Part shown: positions 15,107 through 22,087 of the stretch, one piece after another | Position numbering within the stretch: the stretch's first letter is position 1 | How the letters are laid out: every line of letters starts with the position of its first letter | Assembly (NCBI GenBank): GCA_964640385.1 | Contig: CAZXFL010000022.1 | Span: 1-31,154 of the forward strand | Length of the DNA: 31,154 bases | Origin: JBBDIK01 sp964640385 | GTDB lineage: Bacteria > Actinomycetota > UBA4738 > JBBDHU01 | Direction of reading: 5' to 3' | The notes under the pieces: generated by a model | What the model saw: only the letters and a program-made list of their open reading frames with translations | Told to the model about the DNA's origin: nothing | Database searches by the model: none | Program-made: the position numbers and the translations under genes

Positions 15107-16108
15107 ATGCCGGTCGTCATCCTCGTCGTCGTTGCCGTGCTCGTTCTGGCCGTGGTGGCCGGGATCGCGGTTCGCCGACGCCGGCCAGCCGGGGCGTCTC
15201 CTCCTTCGGCCGTTGGGAAGACGGCCAAGGCACCGAAGGCCTCTGCGGCCATCCCGTCCGAGGGTCTAGGTGCCAAGGTCCGAGCCCTCTTCCGCGCCGC
15301 CGCCAGCGACGAGGAGCGCTGGAGCGGCCTCGAGGACCTGCTGATCCGTGCGGACGTCGGCCCGAAGGGCGCCGCGGACCTCGTCTCTCGCATCAAAGGC
15401 GACGTCGAGAAGGGCGCCGACCCCGAGGATTCCCTGGTGACCGAGATCGTGGCCATGCTCGGCGACGGCGCCGACGAGCTGAACCTGCCGGCCGGGCGGC
15501 TGGGGATCGTGATCGTCGTAGGCGTGAACGGCTCCGGGAAGACCACCACCATCGGTAAGTTGGCGCGGATGCTTGCCGATAAGGGGAGGAGAGTGAGTGT
15601 GGCGGCGAGTGACACCTTCAGAGCCGCGGCCGGGGAGCAACTCGAGACCTGGGCCGAACGGGCAGGCGCGCACCTGGTCGGCGGCCAGCGCGGGGCCGAC
15701 CCTGCAGCGGTCGCCTTCGACGGCTATGAGTCTGCTAGGGCGAGGGGGTCCGACGTGCTCATCGTGGACACCGCCGGGCGCCTGCACACCGAGACCCCCC
15801 TGATGGAAGAGCTGGCCAAGATCAAGCGGGTCCTCGAGAAGGCCGCCGGGGGCGTGCGGGAGGTCCTACTCGTCCTCGACGCCACGACGGGTCAGAATGG
15901 GATCGCGCAGGCCCGGGCGTTCACCTACTCGGTGGGCGTGACCGGGGTCGCGCTGACCAAGATGGACGGTTCGGCCAAGGGGGGCATCGTGATCGCGGTC
16001 CGCGAGGAACTGGGGGTTCCGGTCAAGCTCGTCGGAACGGGCGAGGGCGCGGGCGACCTGGAGGCGTTCGATCCGAAGGTGTTCGCGGAAAGGCTGGTGC
16101 GGGGATGA
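15107..16108 (+). CDS. ftsY: Signal recognition particle receptor FtsY
   Basis: FtsY docks the SRP-ribosome complex at the membrane through paired GTP hydrolysis with Ffh. The 333-residue protein begins with a single hydrophobic helix (about residues 2-22, VVILVVVAVLVLAVVAGIAV) followed by RRRR-type basic residues. It is therefore probably membrane-anchored instead of having the long acidic A domain of E. coli FtsY. The NG domain shows VNGSGKTTT (near 140-148), ASDTFRAAAGEQL, VDTAGRLHTE, TKMDGSAKGG and GTGEGAGDLEAF. A WhiG-type promoter motif lies inside the gene at 15556-15582. The stop overlaps the receiver gene by 4 bases. Confidence 0.96.
   Translation: MPVVILVVVAVLVLAVVAGIAVRRRRPAGASPPSAVGKTAKAPKASAAIPSEGLGAKVRALFRAAASDEERWSGLEDLLIRADVGPKGAADLVSRIKGDVEKGADPEDSLVTEIVAMLGDGADELNLPAGRLGIVIVVGVNGSGKTTTIGKLARMLADKGRRVSVAASDTFRAAAGEQLETWAERAGAHLVGGQRGADPAAVAFDGYESARARGSDVLIVDTAGRLHTETPLMEELAKIKRVLEKAAGGVREVLLVLDATTGQNGIAQARAFTYSVGVTGVALTKMDGSAKGGIVIAVREELGVPVKLVGTGEGAGDLEAFDPKVFAERLVRG
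15556..15582 (+). promoter_or_regulatory. WhiG/FliA-type promoter motif inside ftsY
   Basis: TAAG (15556-15559), 15 bases, then GCCGATAA (15575-15582) match the WhiG/sigma-28 consensus TAAA-N15/16-GCCGATAA in 11 of 12 positions. It is in sense with the receiver and ffh genes downstream. GGGGAGGA (15583-15590) follows, with an in-frame GTG at 15599. It lies in coding sequence, so chance or codon constraint is possible. Confidence 0.35.
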
Positions 16109-16617
16109 GCACGGACGTGAGTACGGATATCCTGATCGTCGAGGATCACCCGACGATGCGCGCGGCGATGCGCGCGGTTCTGGAGCAGGAAGGCTACGAG
16201 CTCCGGGAGGCCGGCGACGGGCCCGCCGCGCTCGATCAGATCTCGTTGCGCCTGCCCGACGTCATGTTCCTGGACCTGCACATGCCCGGCGTCACCGGCG
16301 AGGAGGTCCTGCGCCAAGTCAAGGGCGACCCGGAGACCGCCGGGATAAAGGTCATCGTCGTCACCGCACAGGGCGAGGAAGGCAAACGAACCGTCCTCGA
16401 ACTGGGGGCCGACGCGTATTTCCAGAAGCCCTACAGCCCGCTCGGGTTACTCCAGGCCGTCGAGGACGTGCTGCGGCCGCACGACGGCGAACGCGTAGCG
16501 CTCGCGGAGGAGGGCAACGCCGCCGCCGAGCCGGCTGACGCCGCCGCCGGCAGCGAGGGGAGTTCCACGGCCGACGCCGACCCCGGATACGACCCGCTCT
16601 GGCCCGGCGCCCGCTAG
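16105..16617 (+). CDS. Orphan response-regulator receiver protein
   Basis: The 170-residue protein has one CheY-like receiver domain (about residues 8-125) and no DNA-binding or enzymatic output domain. Phosphorylation residues are complete: acidic pair E13-D14 in VEDH, phospho-acceptor D57 in FLDLHMPG, T87 in VVTAQ, Y105 and K108 in YFQKPYSP. The remaining 45 or so residues are Ala/Glu/Asp-rich and probably disordered, ending PGYDPLWPGAR. It overlaps ftsY by 4 bases (ATGA) and sits 24 bases before ffh. It is therefore embedded in the protein-targeting cluster, with no histidine kinase nearby. Its function is unknown; a phosphorelay partner or a protein-interaction role are possible. Confidence 0.9.
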   Translation: MSTDVSTDILIVEDHPTMRAAMRAVLEQEGYELREAGDGPAALDQISLRLPDVMFLDLHMPGVTGEEVLRQVKGDPETAGIKVIVVTAQGEEGKRTVLELGADAYFQKPYSPLGLLQAVEDVLRPHDGERVALAEEGNAAAEPADAAAGSEGSSTADADPGYDPLWPGAR

Positions 16618-16628
16618 CGGCACGAAGG

Positions 16629-16634
16629 TAGGCT
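16629..16634 (+). promoter_or_regulatory. Leaderless-type -10 of ffh
   Basis: TAGGCT ends 7 bases before the ffh ATG, with the same GGTAGGCTG context as thiL. No Shine-Dalgarno is visible. Confidence 0.5.
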
Positions 16635-16641
16635 GACCGGC

Positions 16642-17982
16642 ATGTTCGACGCCCTCTCCGGCCGTCTCGACGCCGTCTTCAAGAAGCTCCGCTCGCGCGG
16701 GAAGTTGCACCCGAAGCAGGTCGACAAGGCGCTCGGCGAGATCCGTACGGCACTACTGGAGGCCGACGTCGCCGTCGAGGTAACCGACGACTTCCTCGCA
16801 CGCGTGCGCGAACGCGCGCTCTCCGAAGAGGTCATGAAGTCGCTCACCCCGGCTCAGCAGGTCATCAAGGTCGTCCACGACGAACTCACCGCCACCCTCG
16901 GTGGCGAGAACGTGCCGTTCCGCGTCCCGAAGGGCTCGCCCGCGGTGATCCTGATGGCCGGCGTCCAAGGATCCGGGAAGACGACCGCGTGCGCGAAGCT
17001 CGCCTACCTGCTCAAGCAGGAGGGGCGCCACCCGCTGCTCGTCGCCTGCGACCTCACGCGTCCCGCCGCGATCGAACAGCTCTTCATGCTGGGCGAAGAG
17101 ATCGACGTGCCCGTGGTCTCGGACGGGAACAAGCCAGAGAAGGTCGCGAAGAACGCCGTCAGGGAAGCGCAGCGGCTCGGCAAGGACGTTGTCATCGTCG
17201 ACACCGCCGGCCGGCTGCACGTCGACCAGGACATGATGAAGGAGGCGCGGCGCGTCAAGGACGCGTGCAAGCCGGGCATGGTCCTGATGGCGTGTGACTC
17301 GATGACAGGTCAGGACGCCGTGGTGCAGGCTCGCGCGTTCATGCAGGAGATCGACACGACAGGGTTCATCCTGACCAAGCTCGACGGTGATGCGCGCGGC
17401 GGCGCGGCGCTCTCGATCACCGCGGTCACCAGCCTGCCGGTACTGTTCGCCGGGGTGGGAGAGCGCGCCGCAGACCTGGAGCCGTTCCACCCGGACCGCC
17501 TCGCCGGCCGGATCTTGGGGATGGGCGACGTGCTCGGCCTCATCGAGAAGGCCGAGCAGACCATCGACGAGGAGAAGGCCGCCGAGGCCGCCGAGAAGAT
17601 GGCCAAGGCTCAGTTCACGCTCGAGGATTTCCTGGTCCAGATGCAGGAGCTGAAGAAGCTTGGGTCGATGAACGACCTACTGAGCATGCTCCCGGGCGTG
17701 CCCGGCGGCAAGAGCGCCCTGAAGAACCTGCAGGTGGACGAGAGGGAAATGGCCCGGACCGAGGCCATCGTCCTTTCCATGACCCCCGACGAGCGCCGGA
17801 ACCCCGCTATCATCAACGGGAGCCGACGAGCACGGATCGCCCGTGGTTCGGGCACCACCTCGTCGGCCGTGAACGCGGTCCTCAAGCAGTTCGAGGCCGC
17901 GCGCAAGATGATGAAGTCCATGATGGGGGGCAAACGGATGCCCCGGATCCCCGGGATCGGGGGCATCCCAGGACTCTCCTAA
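16642..17982 (+). CDS. ffh: Signal recognition particle protein Ffh
   Basis: Ffh binds 4.5S RNA and signal sequences of nascent membrane proteins and hands them to FtsY. The 446-residue protein has the N-domain MFDALSGRLDAVFKKLRSRG, the GTPase P-loop GVQGSGKTT (near residue 108), DLTRPAAIEQL, VDTAGRLHVD, TKLDGDARGG and GVGERAADLEPF. The M domain has MQELKKLGSMNDLLSMLPG and SRRARIARGSG, which contacts RNA. It ends in a Met/Gly-rich tail (MMKSMMGGKRMPRIPG). The length is normal. The ffs RNA gene is not seen here. The stop TAA overlaps the rpsP Shine-Dalgarno. Confidence 0.97.
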   Translation: MFDALSGRLDAVFKKLRSRGKLHPKQVDKALGEIRTALLEADVAVEVTDDFLARVRERALSEEVMKSLTPAQQVIKVVHDELTATLGGENVPFRVPKGSPAVILMAGVQGSGKTTACAKLAYLLKQEGRHPLLVACDLTRPAAIEQLFMLGEEIDVPVVSDGNKPEKVAKNAVREAQRLGKDVVIVDTAGRLHVDQDMMKEARRVKDACKPGMVLMACDSMTGQDAVVQARAFMQEIDTTGFILTKLDGDARGGAALSITAVTSLPVLFAGVGERAADLEPFHPDRLAGRILGMGDVLGLIEKAEQTIDEEKAAEAAEKMAKAQFTLEDFLVQMQELKKLGSMNDLLSMLPGVPGGKSALKNLQVDEREMARTEAIVLSMTPDERRNPAIINGSRRARIARGSGTTSSAVNAVLKQFEAARKMMKSMMGGKRMPRIPGIGGIPGLS

Positions 17983-17993
17983 GGAGCGGAAAC

Positions 17994-18323
17994 ATGGTGA
18001 GGATCAGGTTGCGCCGGATGGGCGCCAAGAAGCGGCCCTTCTACCGGGTCGTCGTGACCGACCAGCGCAACCCGCGCGACGGCCGGTTCATCGAGATCAT
18101 CGGCAAGTACCACCCGATGGATGACCCGTCGCTGATCGAGATCGACGAGGAGAAGGCTCTGGCCTGGCTCAGCGAGGGCGCGCAGCCCTCGGCGGCCGTG
18201 CAGAAGCTGATGGTGCACGCCGGCATCTGGGACAAGTTCCCCGGCGCAGCGACGTCGCCGACCGCCAAGCGGGCCGCGAGCAAGACGGCCAAGGCCAAGA
18301 AGATGGCGAAGGCATCGGCGTGA
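17994..18323 (+). CDS. rpsP: 30S ribosomal protein bS16 with basic C-terminal tail
   Basis: S16 is a structural protein needed for 30S assembly. The 109-residue protein starts MVRIRLRRMGAKKRPFYRVVV and contains RDGRFIEIIGKYHPM and KALAWLSEGAQPSAAV. The core is normal; the last 25 or so residues (AKRAASKTAKAKKMAKASA) are a Lys/Ala-rich tail, longer than in E. coli but common in actinobacteria. AAGGAG (17981-17986) lies 7 bases before the ATG and shares bases with the ffh stop. It overlaps khpA by 4 bases. Confidence 0.97.
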   Translation: MVRIRLRRMGAKKRPFYRVVVTDQRNPRDGRFIEIIGKYHPMDDPSLIEIDEEKALAWLSEGAQPSAAVQKLMVHAGIWDKFPGAATSPTAKRAASKTAKAKKMAKASA

Positions 18324-18550
18324 AGGAGATCCTCGAGTTCATCGCCCGCGGTATCGTCGACGAACCCGACTCGGTGGAGGTCGTCGAATCCCAGGGCGAA
18401 CGCGGGACGCTGCTGGAGTTGCATGTCGCCCCCGATGACATGGGAAAGGTCATCGGCAAGGGCGGTCGGACGGTCAAGGCCATCCGCAACGTGATGAAGG
18501 CGGCCGCGATGCAGCAGGACGCGTTCGTCAGGGTCGACGTCGTCGATTGA
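18320..18550 (+). CDS. khpA: KH-domain RNA-binding protein KhpA
   Basis: The 76-residue protein is almost entirely one KH domain. GKVIGKGGRTVKAIRN holds the GxxG RNA-binding loop. KhpA with its partner KhpB binds many RNAs and influences cell shape and division in Gram-positive bacteria. The gene lies between rpsP and rimM as in most Firmicutes and actinobacteria. The GTG start overlaps the rpsP stop as GTGA, and its own stop overlaps the rimM TTG start, so the three are translationally coupled. Confidence 0.93.
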   Translation: MKEILEFIARGIVDEPDSVEVVESQGERGTLLELHVAPDDMGKVIGKGGRTVKAIRNVMKAAAMQQDAFVRVDVVD

Positions 18551-19056
18551 CCGACGAACCCGTCGCCGTCGGGAAGATCACCAAGTCCCACGGTGTTCGC
18601 GGCGAATGCGCCGTGTTGGTCCTCACCGAGTTCCCCGAGGAGCGCTTTGCGCCCGGCGCGGTGCTGCACCTGGCCGGGGAACGTACCCTCACCGTCGAAA
18701 CCTCCCGCAACCACCACGGCCGGATGCTGGTCAAGTTCGCCGAACTGGGCGACCGGAACGCGGCCGACGAGGCTCGCGGCCAGCTCCTGTTCGTCCCCGA
18801 ATCGCAGTTGCCCGAGTTGCCCGAGGGGTCGTACTGGCCCCACCAACTGGTCGGGTGCGAGGTCGTGACCGATGACGGGCGTTCGCTCGGCACCATCTCC
18901 GAGATCATCTCGACGCCGGCGAACGACGTCTGGGTCGCCAAAGAGGGCGAGACCGAAACGATGATCCCCGCGCTCAGCGATGTGGTCGTCTCCGTGGACG
19001 TCACCGCGAGGCACATCGAGGTTCGGGACGTGCCCGGTCTCACCGGGACGGAGTAG
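18547..19056 (+). CDS. rimM: Ribosome maturation factor RimM
   Basis: RimM binds S19 and helps the 30S head mature. The 169-residue protein has the N-terminal domain VAVGKITKSHGVRGE with the conserved KxHGxRGE, the FAELGDRNAADEARGQLL segment, and the C-terminal PRC-barrel domain from YWPHQLVGCEVVTDDG to MIPALSDVV. The TTG start is supported by homology (TDEPVAVGKI directly after it) and by a TTGA overlap with the khpA stop. Its TAG stop forms the start of the trmD -10. Confidence 0.94.
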   Translation: MTDEPVAVGKITKSHGVRGECAVLVLTEFPEERFAPGAVLHLAGERTLTVETSRNHHGRMLVKFAELGDRNAADEARGQLLFVPESQLPELPEGSYWPHQLVGCEVVTDDGRSLGTISEIISTPANDVWVAKEGETETMIPALSDVVVSVDVTARHIEVRDVPGLTGTE

Positions 19057-19059
19057 CCT
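19054..19059 (+). promoter_or_regulatory. Leaderless-type -10 of trmD, overlapping the rimM stop codon
   Basis: TAGCCT ends 6 bases before the trmD ATG. Its first three bases are the rimM stop. The same arrangement and hexamer occur at smc/ftsY. Confidence 0.45.
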
Positions 19060-19065
19060 CGCGGC

Positions 19066-19743
19066 ATGCGGGTCGACATCCTCACGATCTTCCCCGAGAT
19101 CTTCGAGAGCGCGTTGCGCGCGAGCCTGCTCGGCAAGGCGATCGAGCAGGGCGTCGTCGAGGTCAGCGTCGTCGACATCCGCGAGTTCACCCACGACAAG
19201 CACCGGACCGCCGACGACGTGGCCTACGGGGGCGGCCCGGGGATGGTCCTGAAAGCCGAGCCGATCTTCGAGGCGTTCGAGTCGCTCGGCGCCGGTCCGA
19301 AACGAGGGGTCATGCTCTCTCCGGCGGGCCGGCGGCTCGACCAGGATCTCGTGAAGGAACTGGCGCGCGAGGAGCGGCTGGTCCTGGTTTGCGGGCGCTA
19401 CGAAGGGGTGGACGAGCGGGTCGTCGAGGGCCTCGGGCTAGAGGAGATCTCGATAGGCGACTATGTGCTCTCGGGCGGGGAGGTCCCCGCGCTGGTGGTG
19501 CTGGAAGCCGTGACGCGCATGACCCCCGGCGTGGTGGGCCGGACGGAGTCCATCGAGCAGGATTCCTTCGAACAGGGGATCCTGGATCACCCCCACTACA
19601 CGCGACCCGCCTCGTTCCGCGGGATGCAGGTCCCCGAGGTCCTGCTCTCCGGAGACCACGCCGCGATCGAGGCGTGGAGACGCGAGGCGGCCCTGGAGAA
19701 GACGCGCCGCAACCGCCCCGACCTGCTCGATCATGGGCAGTAG
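19066..19743 (+). CDS. trmD: tRNA (guanine37-N1)-methyltransferase TrmD
   Basis: TrmD methylates G37 next to the anticodon and prevents +1 frameshifting. It is a SPOUT enzyme with a trefoil knot. The 225-residue protein has MRVDILTIFPEIFE, the loop DDVAYGGGPGMVLKAEP, LSPAGRR, VCGRYEGVDERV, the knot motif EISIGDYVLSGGEVPALV, and the C-terminal HPHYTRPASFRG and VLLSGDH motifs. The length is slightly short but complete. Its last 13 bases overlap the convergent small gene on the minus strand, leaving no room for a terminator between them. Confidence 0.96.
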   Translation: MRVDILTIFPEIFESALRASLLGKAIEQGVVEVSVVDIREFTHDKHRTADDVAYGGGPGMVLKAEPIFEAFESLGAGPKRGVMLSPAGRRLDQDLVKELAREERLVLVCGRYEGVDERVVEGLGLEEISIGDYVLSGGEVPALVVLEAVTRMTPGVVGRTESIEQDSFEQGILDHPHYTRPASFRGMQVPEVLLSGDHAAIEAWRREAALEKTRRNRPDLLDHGQ

Positions 19744-19970
19744 CTTGCGAGGGCTGAAGCCGCGCGTTCGCGGGCGAGGTTGAAGGCGTACCAGGGGTCG
19801 TCGTCCACGTAACAGCCTTCGTTGTGGGCGAGGCCCCCCTGATTGTGGATCCGTTCGAGGTTGTCGTGCGAAACCTCATCGAGCGCGTCGACTAGGGCGG
19901 GTACGGCGTCGGCGGAGAACCCGAGTGCCAGGAAGCAAGGGCGATCGGTGCGTCGCAACGGTTCCGTCAC
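19731..19970 (-). CDS. Small protein of unknown function, convergent with trmD
   Basis: I do not recognise this 79-residue protein. It reads as real coding sequence: codon third positions are strongly G/C, the composition is balanced and acidic, and ordinary motifs such as CFLALGFSADAVPALVDALDEV and HNEGCYVDDDPWYAFNLARE appear (first one quoted in two parts of the same helix-like stretch). It has three cysteines and no signal peptide or membrane helix. The start is uncertain. GTG at 19970 is the longest and lacks a ribosome binding site; a TTG four codons later is possible. It could be a lineage-specific gene in the gap between trmD and rplS. Confidence 0.55.
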   Translation of the reverse strand: MTEPLRRTDRPCFLALGFSADAVPALVDALDEVSHDNLERIHNQGGLAHNEGCYVDDDPWYAFNLARERAASALASYCP

Positions 19971-20079
19971 ATACAGGACACGTTCCCGTCACGTCCGGCG
20001 CATCATCCGGACATCCGGTTGCGCGCGCGGGTCGCCCGTCGGTCCGTGCCCGCGCCGTGAGCAGGTCAGGTTCCGCTGC

Positions 20080-20085
20080 TATCAT
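20080..20085 (+). promoter_or_regulatory. Candidate -10 of rplS
   Basis: TATCAT ends 11 bases before the rplS ATG, giving a leader of only a few bases. The 126-base gap before rplS (19971-20096) otherwise holds a short direct repeat, catccgga/catccggt (20005-20020 region), and no recognisable L19 leader RNA. Confidence 0.45.
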
Positions 20086-20096
20086 CGGTTCCCGCC

Positions 20097-20666
20097 ATGA
20101 ACAGAACCGACCTCGTCGACGACGCCTATCTGCGCACCGACCTACCTGCATTCAGGCCAGGTGACACCGTCAAGGTGCATGTGCGCGTGGTCGAGGGCAA
20201 TCGCGAGCGCACCCAGGTCTTCCAGGGTGTGGTGATCCGCCGCCAGAACGGTGGGTTGCACGAGACGTTCACCGTCCGCAAGATCTCGTTCGGGGTCGGC
20301 GTCGAGCGGACGTTCCCGCTGCACTCGCCGTCGATCGCCAAGCTCGAGATCGTCTCCCGGGGCCGCGTGCGCCGGGCCAAGCTCTATTACCTGCGGGAAC
20401 GCCGCGGCAAGAAGGCCCGGATCAAGGAGCGGCGCGTCGAGGACGACGTGTTGGTCGTCGAGCAGGTCGAGCCTAAGCCCGAGGTTCCCGAGGACTCGAT
20501 GGGTGAGGACGTACTAGACGCCGAGGCTCAAGCGGCGTCTGAAGCGGAAGCGGCGGAGGAGTCGGCGGACGCTGGAACCGCCGACGAGCCGGAGGCCGAC
20601 ACGCCTGAGGACACCGACGAGCCCGCTGCCGGCGCACCGGCCGAAACCGACGACTCGGACGACTAG
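20097..20666 (+). CDS. rplS: 50S ribosomal protein bL19 with long acidic C-terminal extension
   Basis: L19 sits at the 30S-50S interface. The first 113 residues are a standard L19: FRPGDTVKVHVRVVEGNRER, QVFQGVVIRRQNGG, TFTVRKISFGVGVER, FPLHSPSIAKLE, RAKLYYLRERRGKKARIKE (each within the family pattern). The remaining 76 residues are unusual. By my count 30 are Asp or Glu and only one is Lys, with Ala, Pro and Thr making up much of the rest and DEP repeats near the end. It is predicted to be disordered and highly negative. Most L19 proteins are about 115 residues. The frame is open throughout, so this is not a readthrough artefact. Confidence 0.95.
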   Translation: MNRTDLVDDAYLRTDLPAFRPGDTVKVHVRVVEGNRERTQVFQGVVIRRQNGGLHETFTVRKISFGVGVERTFPLHSPSIAKLEIVSRGRVRRAKLYYLRERRGKKARIKERRVEDDVLVVEQVEPKPEVPEDSMGEDVLDAEAQAASEAEAAEESADAGTADEPEADTPEDTDEPAAGAPAETDDSDD

Positions 20667-20670
20667 CCCC

Positions 20671-21312
20671 GTGCAGGGGCTGGACCTCGCCGAGACCGGC
20701 GAGGACGAACCTGCGGCACCTTCCGACGAGCGCCCCAAGCGACGCTTCCTCCGCGAACTCCCGCTGCTGGCGGTCGTCGCCCTCGTCATCGCGCTGCTCA
20801 TCAAGAGCTTCCTGGTCCAGCTCTTCTACATCCCATCCGAGTCGATGGAGCCGACGCTCCTGCGCGACGATCGCGTGTTGGTGAGCCGACTTGCGTACCG
20901 ATCCGGCGAACCTCACCGAGGCGACGTCGTGGTGTTCCGGAACCCATCCTTGTCGGCCGAGCCGCGTCGTGGGGCCCTCGGCGGGTTCGTGCACTGGGTG
21001 ACGGACGGGCTCGGAATCGGGCGTCCGGACAACGAGGACTACATCAAGCGGGTGATCGGGGAGCCCGGGGACACGCTCGTCGTGAGCAAGGACGGGGTGT
21101 CCGTGAACGGCGAGCAACTCGACGAACCCTATATCTCGCGGAACGGTGGTCCCACCGGCGAGTGGACCGTGCCCGAGCACCACGTGTTCGTGATGGGGGA
21201 CAACCGCGATCATTCGGAGGACTCCCGGGTCTTCGAGGCGATCCCCATCGATTCCATCGTCGGGAAGGCCGTCGCGAGGGTCTGGCCGTTCTCGCGGCTC
21301 GGCGGTCTGTGA
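20671..21312 (+). CDS. lepB: Signal peptidase I, first of two tandem copies
   Basis: Type I signal peptidase cleaves signal peptides from secreted proteins at the outer face of the membrane. The 213-residue protein has a short cytoplasmic N-terminus, one membrane helix (about residues 30-50, LPLLAVVALVIALLIKSFLV), catalytic Ser58 in IPSESMEPTL, catalytic Lys126 in YIKRVIGEPGD and MGDNRDHSEDSR. Between box C and the Lys there is an insert, FVHWVTDGLGI, also present in the second copy. The GTG start lies 4 bases after the rplS stop with no Shine-Dalgarno. Confidence 0.94.
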   Translation: MQGLDLAETGEDEPAAPSDERPKRRFLRELPLLAVVALVIALLIKSFLVQLFYIPSESMEPTLLRDDRVLVSRLAYRSGEPHRGDVVVFRNPSLSAEPRRGALGGFVHWVTDGLGIGRPDNEDYIKRVIGEPGDTLVVSKDGVSVNGEQLDEPYISRNGGPTGEWTVPEHHVFVMGDNRDHSEDSRVFEAIPIDSIVGKAVARVWPFSRLGGL

Positions 21313-21361
21313 GCGTGGGTTGTTGTCGGTTCCGGCCGTCCGTGGTCATATCGAGCTCACG

Positions 21362-22087
21362 ATGACCGAGACGACACCCGTCGCTCCTCCCGAGGACGCC
21401 GAACCCGACGAGAGCGACGAGGCCCCGCGGGCCGACGAGGCTCCCCGCGCTCGCTCCCCGAAGTCCGCGCCCGGCAAGCACCGCGGGAAGGCCAAGGCGA
21501 AGAAGAAGGGTTTCTGGGCCTCGGTCCGCGAGCTGCCGGTGCTCATCATCCTCGCACTCGGCCTGGCGCTGCTCATCAAGACGTTCCTGGTCCAGGCGTT
21601 CTACATCCCGTCGCCTTCCATGGAGCCGACGCTGACCCACGGAGACCGGGTGCTCGTCGACAAGTTGAGCTACGATTTCGGAACGCCGAGCACTACTGAC
21701 GTGATCGTGTTCCGCAACCCCGGGTTCGCCGATGAGCCCGACCGCAACGTCGTGCAGGGGTTCTTCAACTGGCTGGTGGAAGGTCTCGGGTTCGCGCAGG
21801 CGCCGGACGAGGACTTCATCAAGCGGGTGATCGGGGAGCCGGGCGACACCGTGCGGGTCGATCGCGACGGCGTGTACGTGAACGATGAGAAGCTCGACGA
21901 GCCCTACATCGCCGAGAACGGCGGGCCGACCGGGACATGGACGGTGCCCGAGGACTCGGTCTTCGTGATGGGCGACAACCGCGCCAACTCCACCGACTCG
22001 CGCGCGTTCGGCCCCGTCAAGATCGACTCGATCGTCGGCAAGGCCTTCGTCGTGATCTGGCCGCCGTCGCGGTGGGGATGGCTGTAG
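21362..22087 (+). CDS. lepB: Signal peptidase I, second tandem copy
   Basis: The 241-residue paralogue of the preceding gene has a longer, charged cytoplasmic N-terminus (acidic, then HRGKAKAKKKG), one membrane helix (about residues 58-78), catalytic Ser86 in IPSPSMEPTL, Lys154 in FIKRVIGEPGD and MGDNRANSTDSR. It has the same insert (FFNWLVEGLGF) as the first copy, so the two come from a duplication. ATG at 21362 is preferred over a TTG at 21320: sequence near CATATCGA (21347-21354) may serve as its -10, though a clean hexamer is not seen. It overlaps rnhB by 10 bases. Confidence 0.94.
   Translation: MTETTPVAPPEDAEPDESDEAPRADEAPRARSPKSAPGKHRGKAKAKKKGFWASVRELPVLIILALGLALLIKTFLVQAFYIPSPSMEPTLTHGDRVLVDKLSYDFGTPSTTDVIVFRNPGFADEPDRNVVQGFFNWLVEGLGFAQAPDEDFIKRVIGEPGDTVRVDRDGVYVNDEKLDEPYIAENGGPTGTWTVPEDSVFVMGDNRANSTDSRAFGPVKIDSIVGKAFVVIWPPSRWGWL

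Noticed and set aside
16618..16641. SRP RNA (ffs) near ffh
   Set aside because: The gap is only 24 bases and I found no GGAAGC-type tetraloop hairpin with flanking pairing in the other gaps.
21937..22077. Longer N-terminus for RNase HII
   Set aside because: The extra residues are the lepB sequence read in another frame and do not resemble any RNase HII.
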